Positions 34,923 through 48,474 of a DNA stretch of 64,000 nt are shown here, piece after piece. The stretch comes from Ustulina deusta. Its lineage: Eukaryota > Ascomycota > Sordariomycetes > Xylariales > Xylariaceae. The notes beneath the pieces are model-generated. The model did no database searches. It saw only the letters and a list, made by a program, of their open reading frames with translations, and was not told the DNA's origin. A program made the translations under genes and the position numbers. How positions within the stretch are numbered: position 1 is the first letter of the stretch; every line of letters starts with the position of its first letter. The DNA lies in NCBI GenBank assembly GCA_023159155.1, contig JAJNNX010000001.1, forward strand, positions 2,604,001 through 2,668,000, in the 5' to 3' direction.

Positions 34923-36257
34923 ATGAATTTCGTTGATCCAAGGTGAGTGATTCGCTAGATACATTGACTTAGTTCATATCTCGCGATTTTCCATCCTTCT
35001 CGCACGTCTACGTCACCCTTGTGCGTCTCGATTGCGGCCTCTTGACCAAGCGCTGACTTACTCGCGCAAAGTACCCGGATCCCGGAGGACCAGTTGGTGG
35101 ATTCACTGGCTCCCAATGACCCCCGGGTCGAGCACAAATTTACTGAAGTTGGGGGCTTCAAGTACCATTATATGTTGGCGAAACCTGCTGACAAGCCCAC
35201 CGCTACCGTATTCCTTATCCACGGCTGGTATGATGGTATCCCGTCTCCTCGCTGTGCGGTAGCTCACTGGTATTTACAGGCCAGATCTCGGTATGGGATG
35301 GCGCAACCAGGTCCCTTATCTGCTGTCTCTGAACCTGCAAATCGTCGTACCAGACATGCTAGGCTACGGGCAGACCGATGCTCCGGACTCGCATGAAGAA
35401 TACACAATGAAAAAGATGACGGCTCACATGGCTGAGATCGTCAAGCAAGTCACTGACCAGCCTATCATTCTGGGCGGACACGACTGGGGTGGACTCTTCG
35501 TCTGGTAAGTCACACGGTCGCTATGTGGCCTATATCTCAGTCCAGCCCCTGCGTGCTATTCCTGCCCATCATATTGGGCAGAAATCGAAACTGACAAGGA
35601 CACAGGCGCATGGCACAGTATTACCCCTCGCTGATCCGCTGCGTCTTCTCGGTCTGCGTTCCGTACTTGCCTCCGTCTTCAGTTAGACTGGCTCTTCCAG
35701 ACCTGGTCGCGAAGCTGCCCAACTTCACATATCAGCTCCAACTCGCAGGCGGCAGGGCGGAAGAAATCGTGGCGAAGTCACCCGAGCGCCTTCGCGGGTT
35801 TCTCAACGGCTTGTACGGCGGCACAACGCCGGAGGGAAAGCCAGTATTCACCGTCGAGGTCGGTGTTCTCGAGGAAAACATCGACAGCATCGGGCAGACC
35901 CCACTGGTGAGCAAGGAGATCATCGACTTCTACGTGCAGGAGTTTTCTCGACACGGGCTCCACGGCCCTTGCAACTGGTACCGGACTCGCGATCTCAACG
36001 GAGACGACGAAGAGGTGCTTGCAAAGGATTCCTTCAAGTTCCCCATGCCTGCTATGCTGCTCATGGCCGACAAGGATGCTGCGCTGCCTCCTTGGATGGC
36101 GGCGGGTCAGGAACAGCACTTTGCTGGGGGCCTCAAGTTGGAGATGCTTACGGACTGCTCCCACTGGGCTATGGTTCAGAAGCCTGTCCAGGTGAATAAC
36201 CATATTGGCGACTTCATCAAGGGCATTTTAGGCGATGATCTTAAGTCTGCTCTATAA
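34923..36257 (+). CDS. Soluble epoxide hydrolase (alpha/beta-hydrolase)
   Basis: Four exons: 34923-34942, 35072-35227, 35280-35504 and 35606-36257 (350 aa). Every junction is GT...AG and keeps frame. Catalytic features are complete: the oxyanion-hole motif H57-G-W-P, the nucleophile Asp127 in GGHDWGG, a lid tyrosine (Tyr259 in CNWYRTRD), the acid region MLLMADKDAALP and the base His320 in DCSHWAMVQKP. These are the residues of soluble epoxide hydrolases, which open epoxides to vicinal diols through a covalent ester with the Asp nucleophile (family knowledge). There is no signal peptide, so it is probably cytosolic or peroxisomal; the C-terminal three residues (SAL) only loosely resemble a PTS1. 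A haloalkane-dehalogenase-type activity cannot be excluded, but the lid tyrosine favours epoxides. Confidence 0.9.
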
Positions 36258-37902
36258 CTATAAAGATTAGGCTAGGGACTAGGAAAAAATATATGCGACA
36301 ATAGAAGGGTTGACAAAGTCAATGGGGCCTTGTTAGGCACAGGATAAAAAGTTCGTCCGAAAAATAAATCTCATTGGCAAAGCGCTGAATCTGTTGCAGG
36401 GTCGGCATGCATCAAGCCACGAGGGTACATATATCTCAAAGGTACTGACAGGTGCACCTAAGCACATATGTACCTATTTACAAGCGTGTTAGCCAAGCAT
36501 ATGCCACCATGAACGCGTACCTAATCTTTTTAATATCCATGAACGTCGATACATCACATCATTTCTATGAGCTTCAGGTAGGCAGGTCGCGCATTGTGAC
36601 AGATGATTAGGATGGCCCCGTGAATTTGCTGTCGTGCACTATTGCCTTTTAGGGCAGTTCTCTCATCACTGTGTAAGCTTTTCTCCCACCCTGCGAATTG
36701 CGCCTCATTAATGACGTCTTGCGGATCGACTGAGGCAATTGAGCCAAGCATTGCGTTTCTTTACCAATATGGCCTATCTGGGTAGATTACCCAACTTATT
36801 AGCACAGGAAGTGCACAGTTGAAGCTGTCATGCTATGGATATACTTAGACTAGTACCTAGTATAGGACGACTGGGGCAGACAAAGTTCAAAATGAAAGGA
36901 AAACAAAATTATATAAATTATCTCCCACGCATCCGTAACGCGTTGGAGATGTTAGGGGCTGAGCACCTTATTAAGTACCTAACTGGAGCCTGGAGATACA
37001 TAGGTGTACAGTAACGTCAGTACGATATACCACCTAACCCTAGGTACCCGGGATGTAAAACAACAGGCGGGGCTTAGGACAAGACAGGCCGATGTTAACG
37101 TTGGGGCCGGTCCCATGAGGATGCTCGCTAGCAACTTTTTGTCCAATCAGACAATCGCAACACCTCTAGGTGCTGTAGCCCCTGGGTTGTAGCGTGGTAC
37201 AGTCTCCTGGAGGTAGTACATCTTGGAGGCTGTGCAGTGGACGAGACGAAACAAAACTGCGCTATGAACACGGGTTGCGTGGAGTTGTCTGCACTAGCCC
37301 AGGTGTACCCAAACTCTGACCTATCAGTAATCAAACACGCCAGACCTGCTGTCAATCTGCCCTGGGCCTGGACCTGCCTGTCTGCTCTGTCTTTTGCATC
37401 TGCATCCCGACTCAGATACTCAGCTGCATTGGATTAAACCCATCTTCGCTGGACTGTTTTTTGACGTCCACATCTCCATCACCAGTCCTTGTTGTCTGGT
37501 TTGACGATACCTTCTACCGTGCAAGTACTAGGCATTCGGCCTTTATTACGAGCACCCGGCCTCCCAAGTCTAGCCCAGTTCTGTTTAGGCTGCTTAATTG
37601 TACTTCGATTCTCTTACAATTGCGGGCCTGGGCATCTCGTATTGCATGCTACCCTCTTTTTCCTCGACACAGCCATCTCCGGGCTCTCTTGCGACGCAAT
37701 CCGGTCCGTTCCCATCTACCTGGCAACCATCTCGCCATATCGACCACCGAATCACTACCATCTAGCCTCGAGCTGCAGCCTATACCTGACATCAAGAAAT
37801 CGCGTCGGTTTCAACCCGCCCAAAAGCAAGCTGTTGCTACTTTCTCGTTCTCCCATGTCTCCCGCTCTCATCCCTGTCTAAGCTTCTGCATCCGTTTGCG
37901 AT
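36258..37902. other. Long 5' flank of the P4-ATPase gene
   Basis: 1.6 kb with no supported gene. The 400 bp before the ATG is pyrimidine-rich and contains many short open frames, consistent with an untranslated leader or promoter. Confidence 0.55.
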
Positions 37903-40900
37903 ATGGCCGGAAGGGCGCCTCTCGGAGGCTCTTCTGACTCTAGAAATGACCTTCTCCTCGATCTCGACGATCAACCTGCCTATGGCGGACAGCGCGCTCC
38001 CGTGACTGACGACGAACTTCTTCGCTCATATAATTCCAATAACCCTGGTAACGAGTTCTCTTCGCGCCAGTCTGTCTCCTACGATGATTTCATTGGTGCA
38101 AGCCAGACAACACACCCCAGCGTGAAGAACCCCCCTACCGGAGCTCGCGCTCCAGGTCCTCGGCCGCCCTATCTAGGCGAAAACGATAGACAGTATAGCC
38201 AGACCCCCGAGTTAAACAATTATCGGAGGTATGCGGACGACTTCGACGATTACCCTGAGGACGACCAATCATACTACCAACATGGTGGAGGGTCGGTAAG
38301 TGGCGATAACCCGATGCGCCGTGAGAATGCTCGGAATCGCAATAGTGTGTTGGGACTTGGTGGGGGGTTCTTGGGCAAGGCGAAGAGCATGCTTGGGATG
38401 GGACAAGGCTATTCAGAAATGGATCTCCCTCTAACAGAGGCTGGACATGGACGGACAGAGTCGTCAGGGACTTCCCCGTTGCAAGCAAAGCAAAGCAAGA
38501 AGTTTGAGTTAAAGAACTTCAAGTTTGGATTTGGGAGTGGCAAGCCAGACCCTTCAACATTAGGACCTCGAATCATACATCTCAACAACCCACCTGCAAA
38601 TGCAGCTAACAAATACGTTGACAACCACGTCTCTACCGCCAAATACAACGTTGCCACCTTCTTACCCAAGTTTTTGATCGAGCAGTTCTCAAAATTCGCC
38701 AATGTTTTTTTCTTATTCACAGCAGCATTGCAACAAATTCCCGGTCTATCACCAACAAATCAATATACCACCATCGGCCCCCTCGCTGTCGTCCTACTCA
38801 TTTCCGCGGCTAAGGAGCTTGTTGAAGACCATAGGAGGAAACAAGCAGATAGTGCTCTAAATAACTCAAAAGCTCGAGTCCTGAGAGGGTCAAATTTCGA
38901 AGAGACCAGATGGATCAATGTAGCAGTGGGAGATATTGTGCGGGTTCAATCTGAGGAACCGTTTCCTGCCGACATGGTGCTCCTTGCGAGTTCCGAACCC
39001 GAAGGTTTATGTTATATTGAGACAGCCAACCTCGACGGTGAAACGAATCTCAAAATCAAGCAAGGTCGCCCCGAGACATCGGCCCTGGTCAGTTCCGCCG
39101 AATTGAGTCGGTTAGGAGGTAGGATTCGGTCGGAACAGCCTAATAGTAGCCTCTACACATACGAGGCAACACTAACTATGCAAGCTGGTGGTGGAGAGAA
39201 AGAGCTGCCACTGAATCCAGAACAACTATTGCTCCGAGGTGCTACCCTTCGCAATACCCCTTGGATTCACGGCATAGTTGTCTTCACAGGTCACGAGACA
39301 AAGTTAATGCGCAACGCAACAGCTACCCCCATTAAGCGAACGAAGGTTGAGCGGCAACTCAATAAGCTCGTGCTTGCCCTGATTGGGTTGCTCTTGATTC
39401 TCAGTTCAATCTGCACCATCGGAGACTTAGTATACCGTGCTGTGTCGAACGACTCAGTTTCTTACCTCGAGTTGGATGAATTGAATGGTGCTGGCAAAGT
39501 TGTCCAGGCTATCTTCAAGGATCTTGTAACGTACTGGGTGCTATTCTCGTCTCTGGTTCCAATCTCACTTTTCGTCACGGTGGAACTGGTCAAATACTGG
39601 CATGGCATCCTCATAAACGATGATCTCGATATCTACTACGATCAAACAAACACACCGGCAAATTGTCGGACGTCAAGCTTAGTAGAAGAGCTGGGCATGG
39701 TCGGGTTCGTCTTCTCTGATAAGACGGGGACCCTGACATGTAACATGATGGAGTTCAAACAGTGCTCGATCGGCGGTATCCAGTATGCAGAAGAAGTTCC
39801 TGAAGACAGGCGAGCCACTGTTCAGGATGGTGTGGTGGTAGGAATCCATGATTTTAAGCAACTCCATGAAAACCTCAAATCTCACCAAACATCTGAAGCC
39901 ATTCATCACTTCTTAGCCCTTTTGGCCACTTGTCATACTGTTATACCAGAGCGAGATGAAAAAGGCGGGAATATCAAGTACCAAGCTGCCTCCCCTGATG
40001 AAGGAGCTCTTGTTCAGGGCGCCGTGACCATGGGGTATGCTTTCATTGCTCGTAAACCCCGAACTGTCATTATCGAGGTGGATGGTAAGGAGTTGGAGTA
40101 CGAGCTTCTGGCTGTATGCGAGTTTAACTCGACGAGAAAGCGGATGTCTACCATCTATCGTTGCCCTGACGGAAAGATTCGGTTGTACTGCAAAGGTGCC
40201 GATACCGTCATTCTGGAACGTCTCAATGCCGACAACCCGCACGTGGAGCAGACGCTCGTGCACCTGGAAGATTATGCATCTGAAGGTTTGCGGACCCTCT
40301 GTCTGGCCATGCGCGAGGTCCCTGAACATGAGTTCCAAGAATGGTATGCTATGTTCGAGAAAGCTCAAACCACTGTCGGCGGGAATCGAGCCGATGAGCT
40401 TGACAAGGCGGCTGAAATTATCGAACACGATCTATACTTACTTGGCGCCACTGCCATCGAGGACAGACTTCAAGACGGCGTGCCAGAAACCATTCACACA
40501 TTACAAGAAGCCAATATTAAGGTGTGGGTCTTGACTGGTGATCGACAGGAAACCGCTATCAATATTGGCATGAGTTCAAAGCTCTTGAGCGAAGATATGA
40601 TGCTCCTTATTGTTAACGAGGAAGACGCAACTGCTACACGTCAAAATATTCAGAAGAAGTTGGAGGCCATCAGGAATAATGCTGAAGGTTCGATTGAGAT
40701 GGATACGCTAGCTCTAGTCATCGATGGCAAATCTCTCACATACGCCCTGGAACCTGATCTGGAGAAAATGCTTTACGACCTCGCCGTCATGTGCAAAGCC
40801 GTCATTTGCTGTCGTGTGTCACCACTTCAGAAGGCTTTGGTTGTGAAGCTGGTCAAGAAATTCTCTGATGAGATCCTCCTTGCTATCGGCGATGGAGCGA

Positions 40901-42142
40901 ACGATGTGTCCATGATCCAAGCTGCCCACATCGGCGTAGGAATTTCAGGCGTCGAAGGTCTTCAGGCAGCTCGGTCTGCCGACGTTTCAATCGCCCAGTT
41001 TCGATTCCTCCGCAAACTCACATTGGTCCACGGTGCCTGGAGTTATCACCGCATCAGCAAGACTATTCTCTTTTCATTTTACAAGAACATTGCCCTGTAC
41101 CAAACGCAATTCTGGGTGAGTTTGCAATCCTTAGTTTGAATTCAGTCCGGTTCCTCGTAGAGGTTTAACTCGCGACATTGTGTCCCATCACCACCAATAC
41201 TCAGCATAGTTAACGTGTCCTAGTATGCCTTCCAAAACGTGTTCTCCGGCGAGATTATTTACGAATCATGGATGCTTTCCTTCTACAATGTATTCTTTAC
41301 GGTCTTGCCGCCTCTAGCAATTGGTATTCTAGATCAGTACGTGTCGGCCCGTTTACTTGATCGCTATCCGCAGCTGTACACCGCAGGGCAACGCAATGAA
41401 TTCTTCAAAATCAAGACATTTGCTGCCTGGATTGCAAATGCCTTCTACCATTCTCTAATTCTGTATATTTTCTCCGAACTTATTTGGTACGGCGACGGCG
41501 TGCTGCGTGACGGCACAATTGGAGGTCATTGGCTCTGGGGTACAGGTCTATACGCCTCTGTCCTGGCCACCGTCCTTGGCAAGGCTGCGTTGGTTACAAG
41601 TAACTGGACAAAGTATCACATAATCGCGATACCGGGTAGCTTGATCATCTGGTTTGCTTTTGTCGCGGTCTATGGCATCGTTGCTCCGATGGTTAACGTT
41701 TCAACCGAGTTACGTGGAATTATACCCGTGCTCTTCTCGAGTCCGAGCTTCTATATTCAGACAATATTCCTACCCTTTGCCTGTCTTATCAGAGATGTGG
41801 CTTGGAAGTACGTCAGGAGGATGTACTATCCACGAAGCTATCATCACATTCAGGAGATCCAGAAGTACAACATTCAAGACTATCGTCCAAGGTATTTCAA
41901 CCTCTACCCGCATTCCCCTCTCGTGAAACATTGGTTCGGTGACTAATCATCAAAACAGAATGGAACAGTTCCAGAAGGCGATCAGAAAAGTTCGCCAGGT
42001 GCAGCGAATGCGAAAACAGCGCGGCTACGCCTTCTCGCAGGCCGACGAAAGCCAGACGCGTGTTATCAATGCCTACGACACAACAAGGGGTAGAGGAAGG
42101 TACGGAGAAATGCCAGCGTCGACCGCGCCTCAAGGCAGGTAG
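37903..42142 (+). CDS. DRS2: P4-type ATPase, phospholipid flippase (Drs2 class)
   Basis: Three exons: 37903-41115, 41224-41891 and 41959-42142 (1354 aa; yeast Drs2 is 1355). The introns are GTGAGT...GTCCTAG and GTATTT...AAAACAG. Features in order: a disordered N-terminus (about 200 residues); the P4 signature after it (PRIIHLNNPPANA, KYNVATFLPKFLIEQFSKFA); TM1-2 with NVFFLFTAALQQIPG; the actuator motif DGETNLK; phosphorylation site Asp606 in DKTGTLT; nucleotide-binding motifs KGADTVI and VLTGDRQETA; hinge GDGANDVSMIQ at 996-1006; six further membrane helices; and a basic tail (KVRQVQRMRKQRGYAFSQ). The tail matches the regulatory C-terminus of Drs2-class flippases. It would move phosphatidylserine and phosphatidylethanolamine to the cytosolic leaflet of late Golgi/Spitzenkoerper membranes together with a Cdc50 partner (family knowledge). 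Confidence 0.96.
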
Positions 42143-43850
42143 CTATTGTTTTGATAAGGCGGCTATGCGTGTATAACGTTTTACTGGCGTCTGGTGATGC
42201 AATGACGACATCCGGGTGTACTATTTATGGCACGGCTGATATCCAAGGCCAAAAAATCGGATGATAAATTACATTTGCTTTCATTTTATGAGATATCTGA
42301 TTTGCGGTCTCTTTTTATACTTCTATCTCTGGCCTTCGGGCATCTGGCTATTGCTCTTTCGCAATCATTTCACGATGAATCCCATCATTAAGGTCAACAA
42401 TTTCCATCACTAGGTAGTTCGATGAGGGTGGGTAAGACTCGACAACCAAGCCGTGGCGTAAACGCCACTACAACGCGAGAGTTCACTATCTAGAGCTAGT
42501 TACCTGGCGGATGATTATGCATTAAGCTTCATCCTTGAATTAGAGATAGGGTTGCAACGAGCGCTCTGGATTGTGACCACTCGGCATAGAAGCCTGTCAT
42601 GGGACCCCTCTCGCCTCCCTGGGAATCTGCCGTCCACATCGCTCTATATAAGCGGTCAAGGTAGCGAGATTTGACCTTCGAGGAGGGGTAGGAGCTATAT
42701 AGGCAAAGGAAAATACATAGAGAGTGAAAAAACCAACGGTGCGGCGTTGACGCATACAATGACTTCCTGCGCGAGAAAGGGCAAGTTGTAGGTGTCACCG
42801 ACTGGTAGAAAGCGGCCAAGACCACCGGGTTTCGCTCAAGGCTCCAAAGGCTCCTACTGACCTGGTCTGGTCCCTCTTCGCCAACAGAGTATGCACCACA
42901 GCCGAGTGGACGGACTCGGTCAAGAGGGATGCGACCTGAACACTGGTGTTTTTGTTGGAGGTAGCCGGCGCTTTGGTTGTGTAGCATCACGGCTGCAGAT
43001 AGATAATTAGCTACCTCCTTGCTGATATCCCAATATGTAGCCTAGATTGATCGCTATCTTCTAGGCAGCGTTGCGAAGGGGTTTCAGGTGATGGTGTTGA
43101 TAAACTCCCTTGAAATCAGCTGCTGTAAATTATATATCCATGCGATGGGAGCATACCAAATTTCACTAGCATAAGGTTTGCCTCACTCTGGATGATATTG
43201 TTCATATAATGCCTTACCGAGAGGATCGGTAGAGCTGCACTTATTGTTTTCATCAGATACTGAGTTCATGTTGACGAAAAGAAGCGGTTGAGATGAGTAG
43301 GGAACCAGCGTGCTCCTCCACTCTATTTAGAAAGCTACACAGTGCAGTCTAACAGTAGGTATTCGAGACAACCGCTTCTCGTTTGACTGTGTTACGAACA
43401 AATCACTGTCATGAGGAAAATAAGGCCTGGGCTAGTAACCAGGCCATGATGCAATACTCTATCAACCCCTCAGCTCTCTTGCGTATGAAGCTGACTCTAC
43501 TAGTAGGAGACACGTTGCAGAAGAACTATTCTTCATTGACTAGATTGCTAACAATTGATCCATCAGCTATCTCGACATGCAGCGCTTGCCTCTAGATGGT
43601 AGGTATCATAAGCACACGAGTGAAGTAAGTACATGTAATCGGGTGCTAGTTAATGTAACATTACCCCGTTACATATATAATGTATACTGCCCGGGTCAAG
43701 GAAGCGCGGGGGAAATCAATAAGACCTGAAGGTCGATGAACCCGGGGGGTTAACGGAATGGTGTGATGGCAGTCTTATTTATGCCTGCGGCGTTAAAGTT
43801 TGTGTGAAGATTACCACAACCAGTCGCTAGTATGCAGAGAAGCTAACCAC

Positions 43851-43910
43851 TCGACAGAGCACTAGACAGAGCACTAGACAGAACACTAGACAGGACACTA
43901 GATAGATAGA
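43851..43910. repeat. 12-bp minisatellite, five units
   Basis: Units of the form TAGACAGAGCAC are repeated in tandem with one or two changes each (TCGACAGAGCAC, TAGACAGAGCAC, TAGACAGAACAC, TAGACAGGACAC, then a degraded TAGATAGATAG). Confidence 0.85.
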
Positions 43911-44297
43911 CTTGCATGAGTTGTTAGAACTTGCATCCACCGGGCGAGGGGAGATCATCCCGCTGTTCCGTCTTCTGCCGCATGCTCGGTTTAAGGCATG
44001 TTGTTGCAGCGACACATTGCATTAGCGAGTGAACCTAAGTTGGACGGTTCCATTGCGCATGCATCAATGCAAAATGGGGACTAAAAAGAAATGCTCTCAA
44101 GTCATGGTAACCAGCCAGGTACCATGCAATGTAGGTACATGATTCGAGCTCAGATATTGCGTGTCTTTATCAATGCTCCTGTTCATTCTCTTCCTTTTCT
44201 TCCCGTTGCTACGGACTTGGTCTCAGTATAAACAACAAGCTGAACTGATTACCTCCAGAGGTAGGGAAACTGGATAGTAAGCTCAACTTTTTATTGA

Positions 44298-44358
44298 TAA
44301 GAGACGTCACGGGTGTGAGTTATTTACCCGTTTTCATGCTCAAACTTCACGTCTCTTA
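44298..44358. repeat. Nested inverted repeat
   Basis: The outer arms TAAGAGACGT (44298-44307) and ACGTCTCTTA (44349-44358) are perfect complements. An inner pair CGGGT/ACCCG sits at about 44310-44330. The segment could fold as a hairpin or mark a small decayed element; there is no further evidence. Confidence 0.55.
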
Positions 44359-45393
44359 CATGAGCACGTTGAAAATTCTCGCTCTCCCCCAGGGGCCCGC
44401 CTTTGCGGGATAGGAGGCTGACGACATGAGATATTTTTTACGTCCAGTCACACTTCCAAGCTGATGGTCATTACCTATCTATCACTTGGCACTGGCTGTT
44501 CTATCCCGCTTAATTCTCAGCCTCAAACCACTCTTGATTCGTTAAATGATTGGCAATTACGCGCGCGCGAGAGAGAAAGGAAGAAAGAAAAAGGAAAGAA
44601 AAAATAAGTCAACGTGTCAGTTGCCAATGCCAACTTACAATACCTATATTACACTGTTACTATTTGCCAAGGCAGGAGAATATGTTTGTAGACCTTTGAA
44701 TAAACAGCGAAAAAACGCCGAGTTCCCGAGACGGAAGTGTAGTATTGTCTGTCACCAAAGACTTTTGCGTGCTGTTCGGAGTCATGATGATTGGCCAACG
44801 TGTCGAGCAGCTTGTTGCATGGTCCAAATCAAAACTTTGCCCTACATGTCTGTCAGGACCTACGCAGGTTGTGTAAAAGCAGGTACCTAATGCCATGTTA
44901 TATGGACGCTAGACAGAATATTCGTATATGCAGTGCTTGGCAAATTCGACTGCGGCATATCAGTACTCAAATTTCTGCGAGAAAAGCGCCCTGGTGGGTT
45001 CTTAGTTCCCGTTTCCGCCCCCACTTTAGCCACTCCAAGCCTTTTTCTGTATCGGTCGTTGCAGGTCAATTACTGTATCGGGCTTGCTATCAAAGGTGCC
45101 CTCCGTGCGACCGGAATGATGGGGCAATCATGGGACTTGGGGACCTTTTGCGCCAAGCCCCGAAGAGCTTATCGCTCCACCATAGCACCTCACGGCACGA
45201 CCACGGTGCTGCAGGACCTGCGGACCTGCACCATACGACCGACTTTATAACCCACATGCTAGACTAAGCACCAGCGATGTCAATTTTCTTTGGATTCTAG
45301 CTTCTGTCCTCAGTCCCTTCCCAAGCACACATCCTCCTGCTTCCCGGCCCCGAACCCGCTGCAGCCGCCCATTGAACTGCTCTGGGAGCCTCA

Positions 45394-47265
45394 ATGGCCT
45401 CGTACTCGAGGGCTCTGACTCGCTTCGGCCCGGCAGCAACGCGGCTGTCCGCCGCCGAAGCCGTGCGCCCATCTGCGACCTTTGCGACGACGGCCACAGC
45501 ATATGTGACGCGGCCTGCTGTGGTTTCGAGCGCCGCCGGCCCAGTCTCTCGCCAATTCGCAAGGACCTACGCCGATGCTGCTGGGCCAACCCCCAAGGGC
45601 AAGTCCGGCAAGGTCCGGACTGCCGTCACCTGGGTGTGGCGCGGTAGCTATCTGACCTTCTTCGTTGGTGTTGGCGCTATCATCTACGATGGCTACCTTG
45701 ATCGCCACCCGGACGATCAGTTCACCCCTGATCCCGAGAAGAAGACCTTGGTCATCCTAGGTGAGTTGCAAATCTGTTGTCCGGGCGAATGACCGACCGC
45801 GGGTGGCTAATTTCGACTGTCGCCTTCTGTAGGAACCGGCTGGGGCTCCGTGTCCCTCCTGAAGAAGCTCGATACTGCCAACTATAACGTCGTCGTCATC
45901 TCTCCCCGTAACTACTTCCTGTTCACGCCCCTGCTGCCCTCATGTACTACTGGAAACATCGAACATCGCTCTATAATGGAGCCCATCCGCCAGATCCTAC
46001 GTCGTAAGAAGGTTGCCGTCAAATTCTACGAAGCCGAGGCCACCAAGATTGACTACGAGCGAAAGGTTGTCAAGATCTCCGACAACAGCGACATCAAAGG
46101 CACCATCAATGAGACAGAAGTCCCTTACGATATGCTTGTTGTTGGCGTTGGCGCTGAGAACGCCACCTTTGGCATTCCTGGTGTTCGCGAAAACAGCTGC
46201 TTCCTCAAGGAGATCCGCGATGCCCAAGCCATCCGAACCAAGATCATGGACTGCGTAGAGACCGCCGCCTTCAAGGGCCAGGATCCCTCCGAAATCGATC
46301 GCCTGCTTCACATGGTTGTTGTCGGCGGTGGTCCGACCGGTGTTGAATTTGCCGGCGAGCTACGTGACTTCTTTGACGAGGATATTAAGAAACTGATCCC
46401 CGATATCTCCCCGCGCTTCAAGGTTACCCTAGTCGAAGCTTTGCCTACCGTCCTACCTATGTTCTCTAAGCAACTCATTGATTACACCGAAAGCACCTTC
46501 AAGGAGGAGCATATAGAGATCAAGACGAAGACGATGGTTAAGAGGGTCACGGACAAGACCGTCGAGGCTCAGGTTACTAATCCAGATGGCAGCAAGTCCA
46601 ACATCACTATCCCCTATGGCCTCTTGGTTTGGGCTACGGGCAACGCACTCCGCCCATTGATCAGTGATCTCTTGTCTCAAATTCCAGCTCAGAAAGATTC
46701 GAGGCGTGGCCTGGCCGTGAACGAATACCTCGTCGTCCAGGGAGCACGTGACATCTGGGCCGTTGGCGATTGCGCTGTCGCTGGATATGCCCCTACCGCA
46801 CAGGTTGCTGCGCAGGAGGGTCACTTCTTAGCGCGCTTGTTCAACACCATGGCTAAGACTGACGCGCTCGAGAACCGGATTCAGGAGCTCAGCTCAAATC
46901 TGAACCTCAAGCCCGGGAATGCGGCCGAGATCACATCGGAGATTCAAGGCCTGGAGAAGCAGCTCCACCGCATCAAGGACGTTAAGCCTTTCAACTACTC
47001 GCACCAAGGTAGCTTAGCTTACATCGGCAGCGAGAAGGCTGTCGCTGATATTGCCTGGTGGAACGGCACTTTCGCTTCTGGCGGCAAGCTGACCTACCTT
47101 TTCTGGCGAAGCGCCTACCTGAGCATGTGCTTCAGCAGTAAGTCTAGTCGTGCGCACTTCGTTTAGGACTATCTATATTAACAGTTTTTAGCGCGCAATC
47201 GTGTTCTTGTTGCTCTCGACTGGGTCAAGGCCAAGGTTTATGGCCGCGATGTCTCCCGAGAGTAG
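45394..47265 (+). CDS. Alternative (type II) NADH:ubiquinone oxidoreductase, mitochondrial
   Basis: Three exons: 45394-45760, 45833-47137 and 47192-47265 (581 aa), with introns GTGAGT...TCTGTAG and GTAAGT...TTTTTAG. The Ala/Arg/Ser-rich N-terminus is a mitochondrial presequence (RQFARTYADAAG). A hydrophobic segment follows (YLTFFVGVGAIIYDGYL, about 85-103). Two dinucleotide-binding folds then appear: VILGTGWGSVSLLKKL and MVVVGGGPTGVEFAGELRDF. Conserved family motifs include YFLFTPLLPS, DIWAVGDCA, PTAQVAAQEG and the C-terminal YLSMCFSTRNRVLVALDW. There is no EF-hand between the folds, unlike the calcium-binding type. It oxidises NADH and reduces ubiquinone without pumping protons (family knowledge). 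The membrane segment before the first Rossmann fold is typical of external (NDE) enzymes, but internal versus external facing is not settled by sequence. Confidence 0.95.
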
Positions 47266-48474
47266 ACTGTAGAATCCTAGTTCTATTGTCCCTCTTCCCT
47301 GAGGAAGAGTCATAATAGCAAGAGAACGAGTCTTGCTTACCAATTCATGGGCAGGTCGCTGAAGGGACCCCACAATCTTGAAATAACGGAGTTTGGGTTA
47401 AAACACAACCAAAGGGGTTGCGTGGCCTAGACTAGGTACATAGAATACGTGCACGTGTACACACAATTCGATAGAAAGGACATTGGGCATGGTTATAACA
47501 TAGAGAGGGAACCTGGATTGAAATGCTTTGCCGTTGCGGTCATGCAATGGGTAGGGTAGGGATGCTCCTGTTGGCCAATGTTTCTCTTACGCTGTATCTC
47601 TATAATATAACCTTCATATTTCTACCCTATGGCTTTTGGTTCTTGAAAAGCTTACGACACAAGGTCCGTGATCAGGACATACATTGCGCACTGTTATCGG
47701 GCTCAGACTGACATGGATCAAGCTTAGGACCATAGTAGCGGTGAAGGTGAGAATACGTGGTGGTAGAAGCTCCAGCGTACCTTTTTTTCTGCCATCCCTC
47801 TTGCAAGCTGTCGTTATCTTTGGTGTCTCTTTTATCCTGGCCTAGTGAGGGTAGTCAGGATGAGCTAAACACTCCTATATTTTATAGAGTATAAGGCTTA
47901 GAGACGGCGGCCGGCGCGTTTTCCTACACACAAAGGGGATGGCGGTATAAGTTTCTTACTTGGCATATTCAAATACATTATCATGAAATCGAAACGTTCA
48001 AGTTCCATCTGCCCGTCCGTATATTCGCTACTCGGCCATTTCCCGTCATCACAATGTGCCCACAGCCCTGAGTACACATTATATTTCGTGGTGTAAGGTG
48101 CCACGGCTCGAACCCTTTATTACAGCGATCTTCATTCATGCTAGAATATACCGAAAACTTTCCCAGACGGATCAGTGCAGTGAATTGGCGACTGATTAAC
48201 CCCCGTAGGTCTAGGGTTGATGGCGGCTAAAAGTAGGTGAACGACGGCGATCGGGATAGGGAAGCATGAAACAATTTACTCGATGATGAATGACGTTTCA
48301 TCTGAGACTATATATTATGCCTGTATATCTATGCAATCGTATGGCAATGCACACAACATGGATGTGTTTTACTATCTAAAGTCTAGAATATCAAGGCTGG
48401 GTTGATATAGTTCACTTGCTCTCTTAACAGAATCAAATATTGGTAAAGAATTGGGTCCGAGAGGCATGGAATCA
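47266..48474. other. Convergent 3' flank, 1.2 kb
   Basis: Between the 3' ends of the NADH dehydrogenase (+) and GNAT (-) genes. I see no gene or structured element. Confidence 0.55.

Larger units (their letters stand above)
42143..45393. other. 3.25 kb gene-free interval
   Basis: No supported gene. A 153-codon antisense frame at 42529-42990 lacks domain or composition support. The interval contains a 12-bp minisatellite (43851-43910), a nested inverted repeat (44298-44358) and a purine-only tract (about 44569-44606). The right end is the promoter of the NADH dehydrogenase gene. Confidence 0.6.

Noticed and set aside
42529..42990. 153-codon antisense frame
   Set aside because: No domain, biased composition or splice partner, and the nominal first codon is not ATG.
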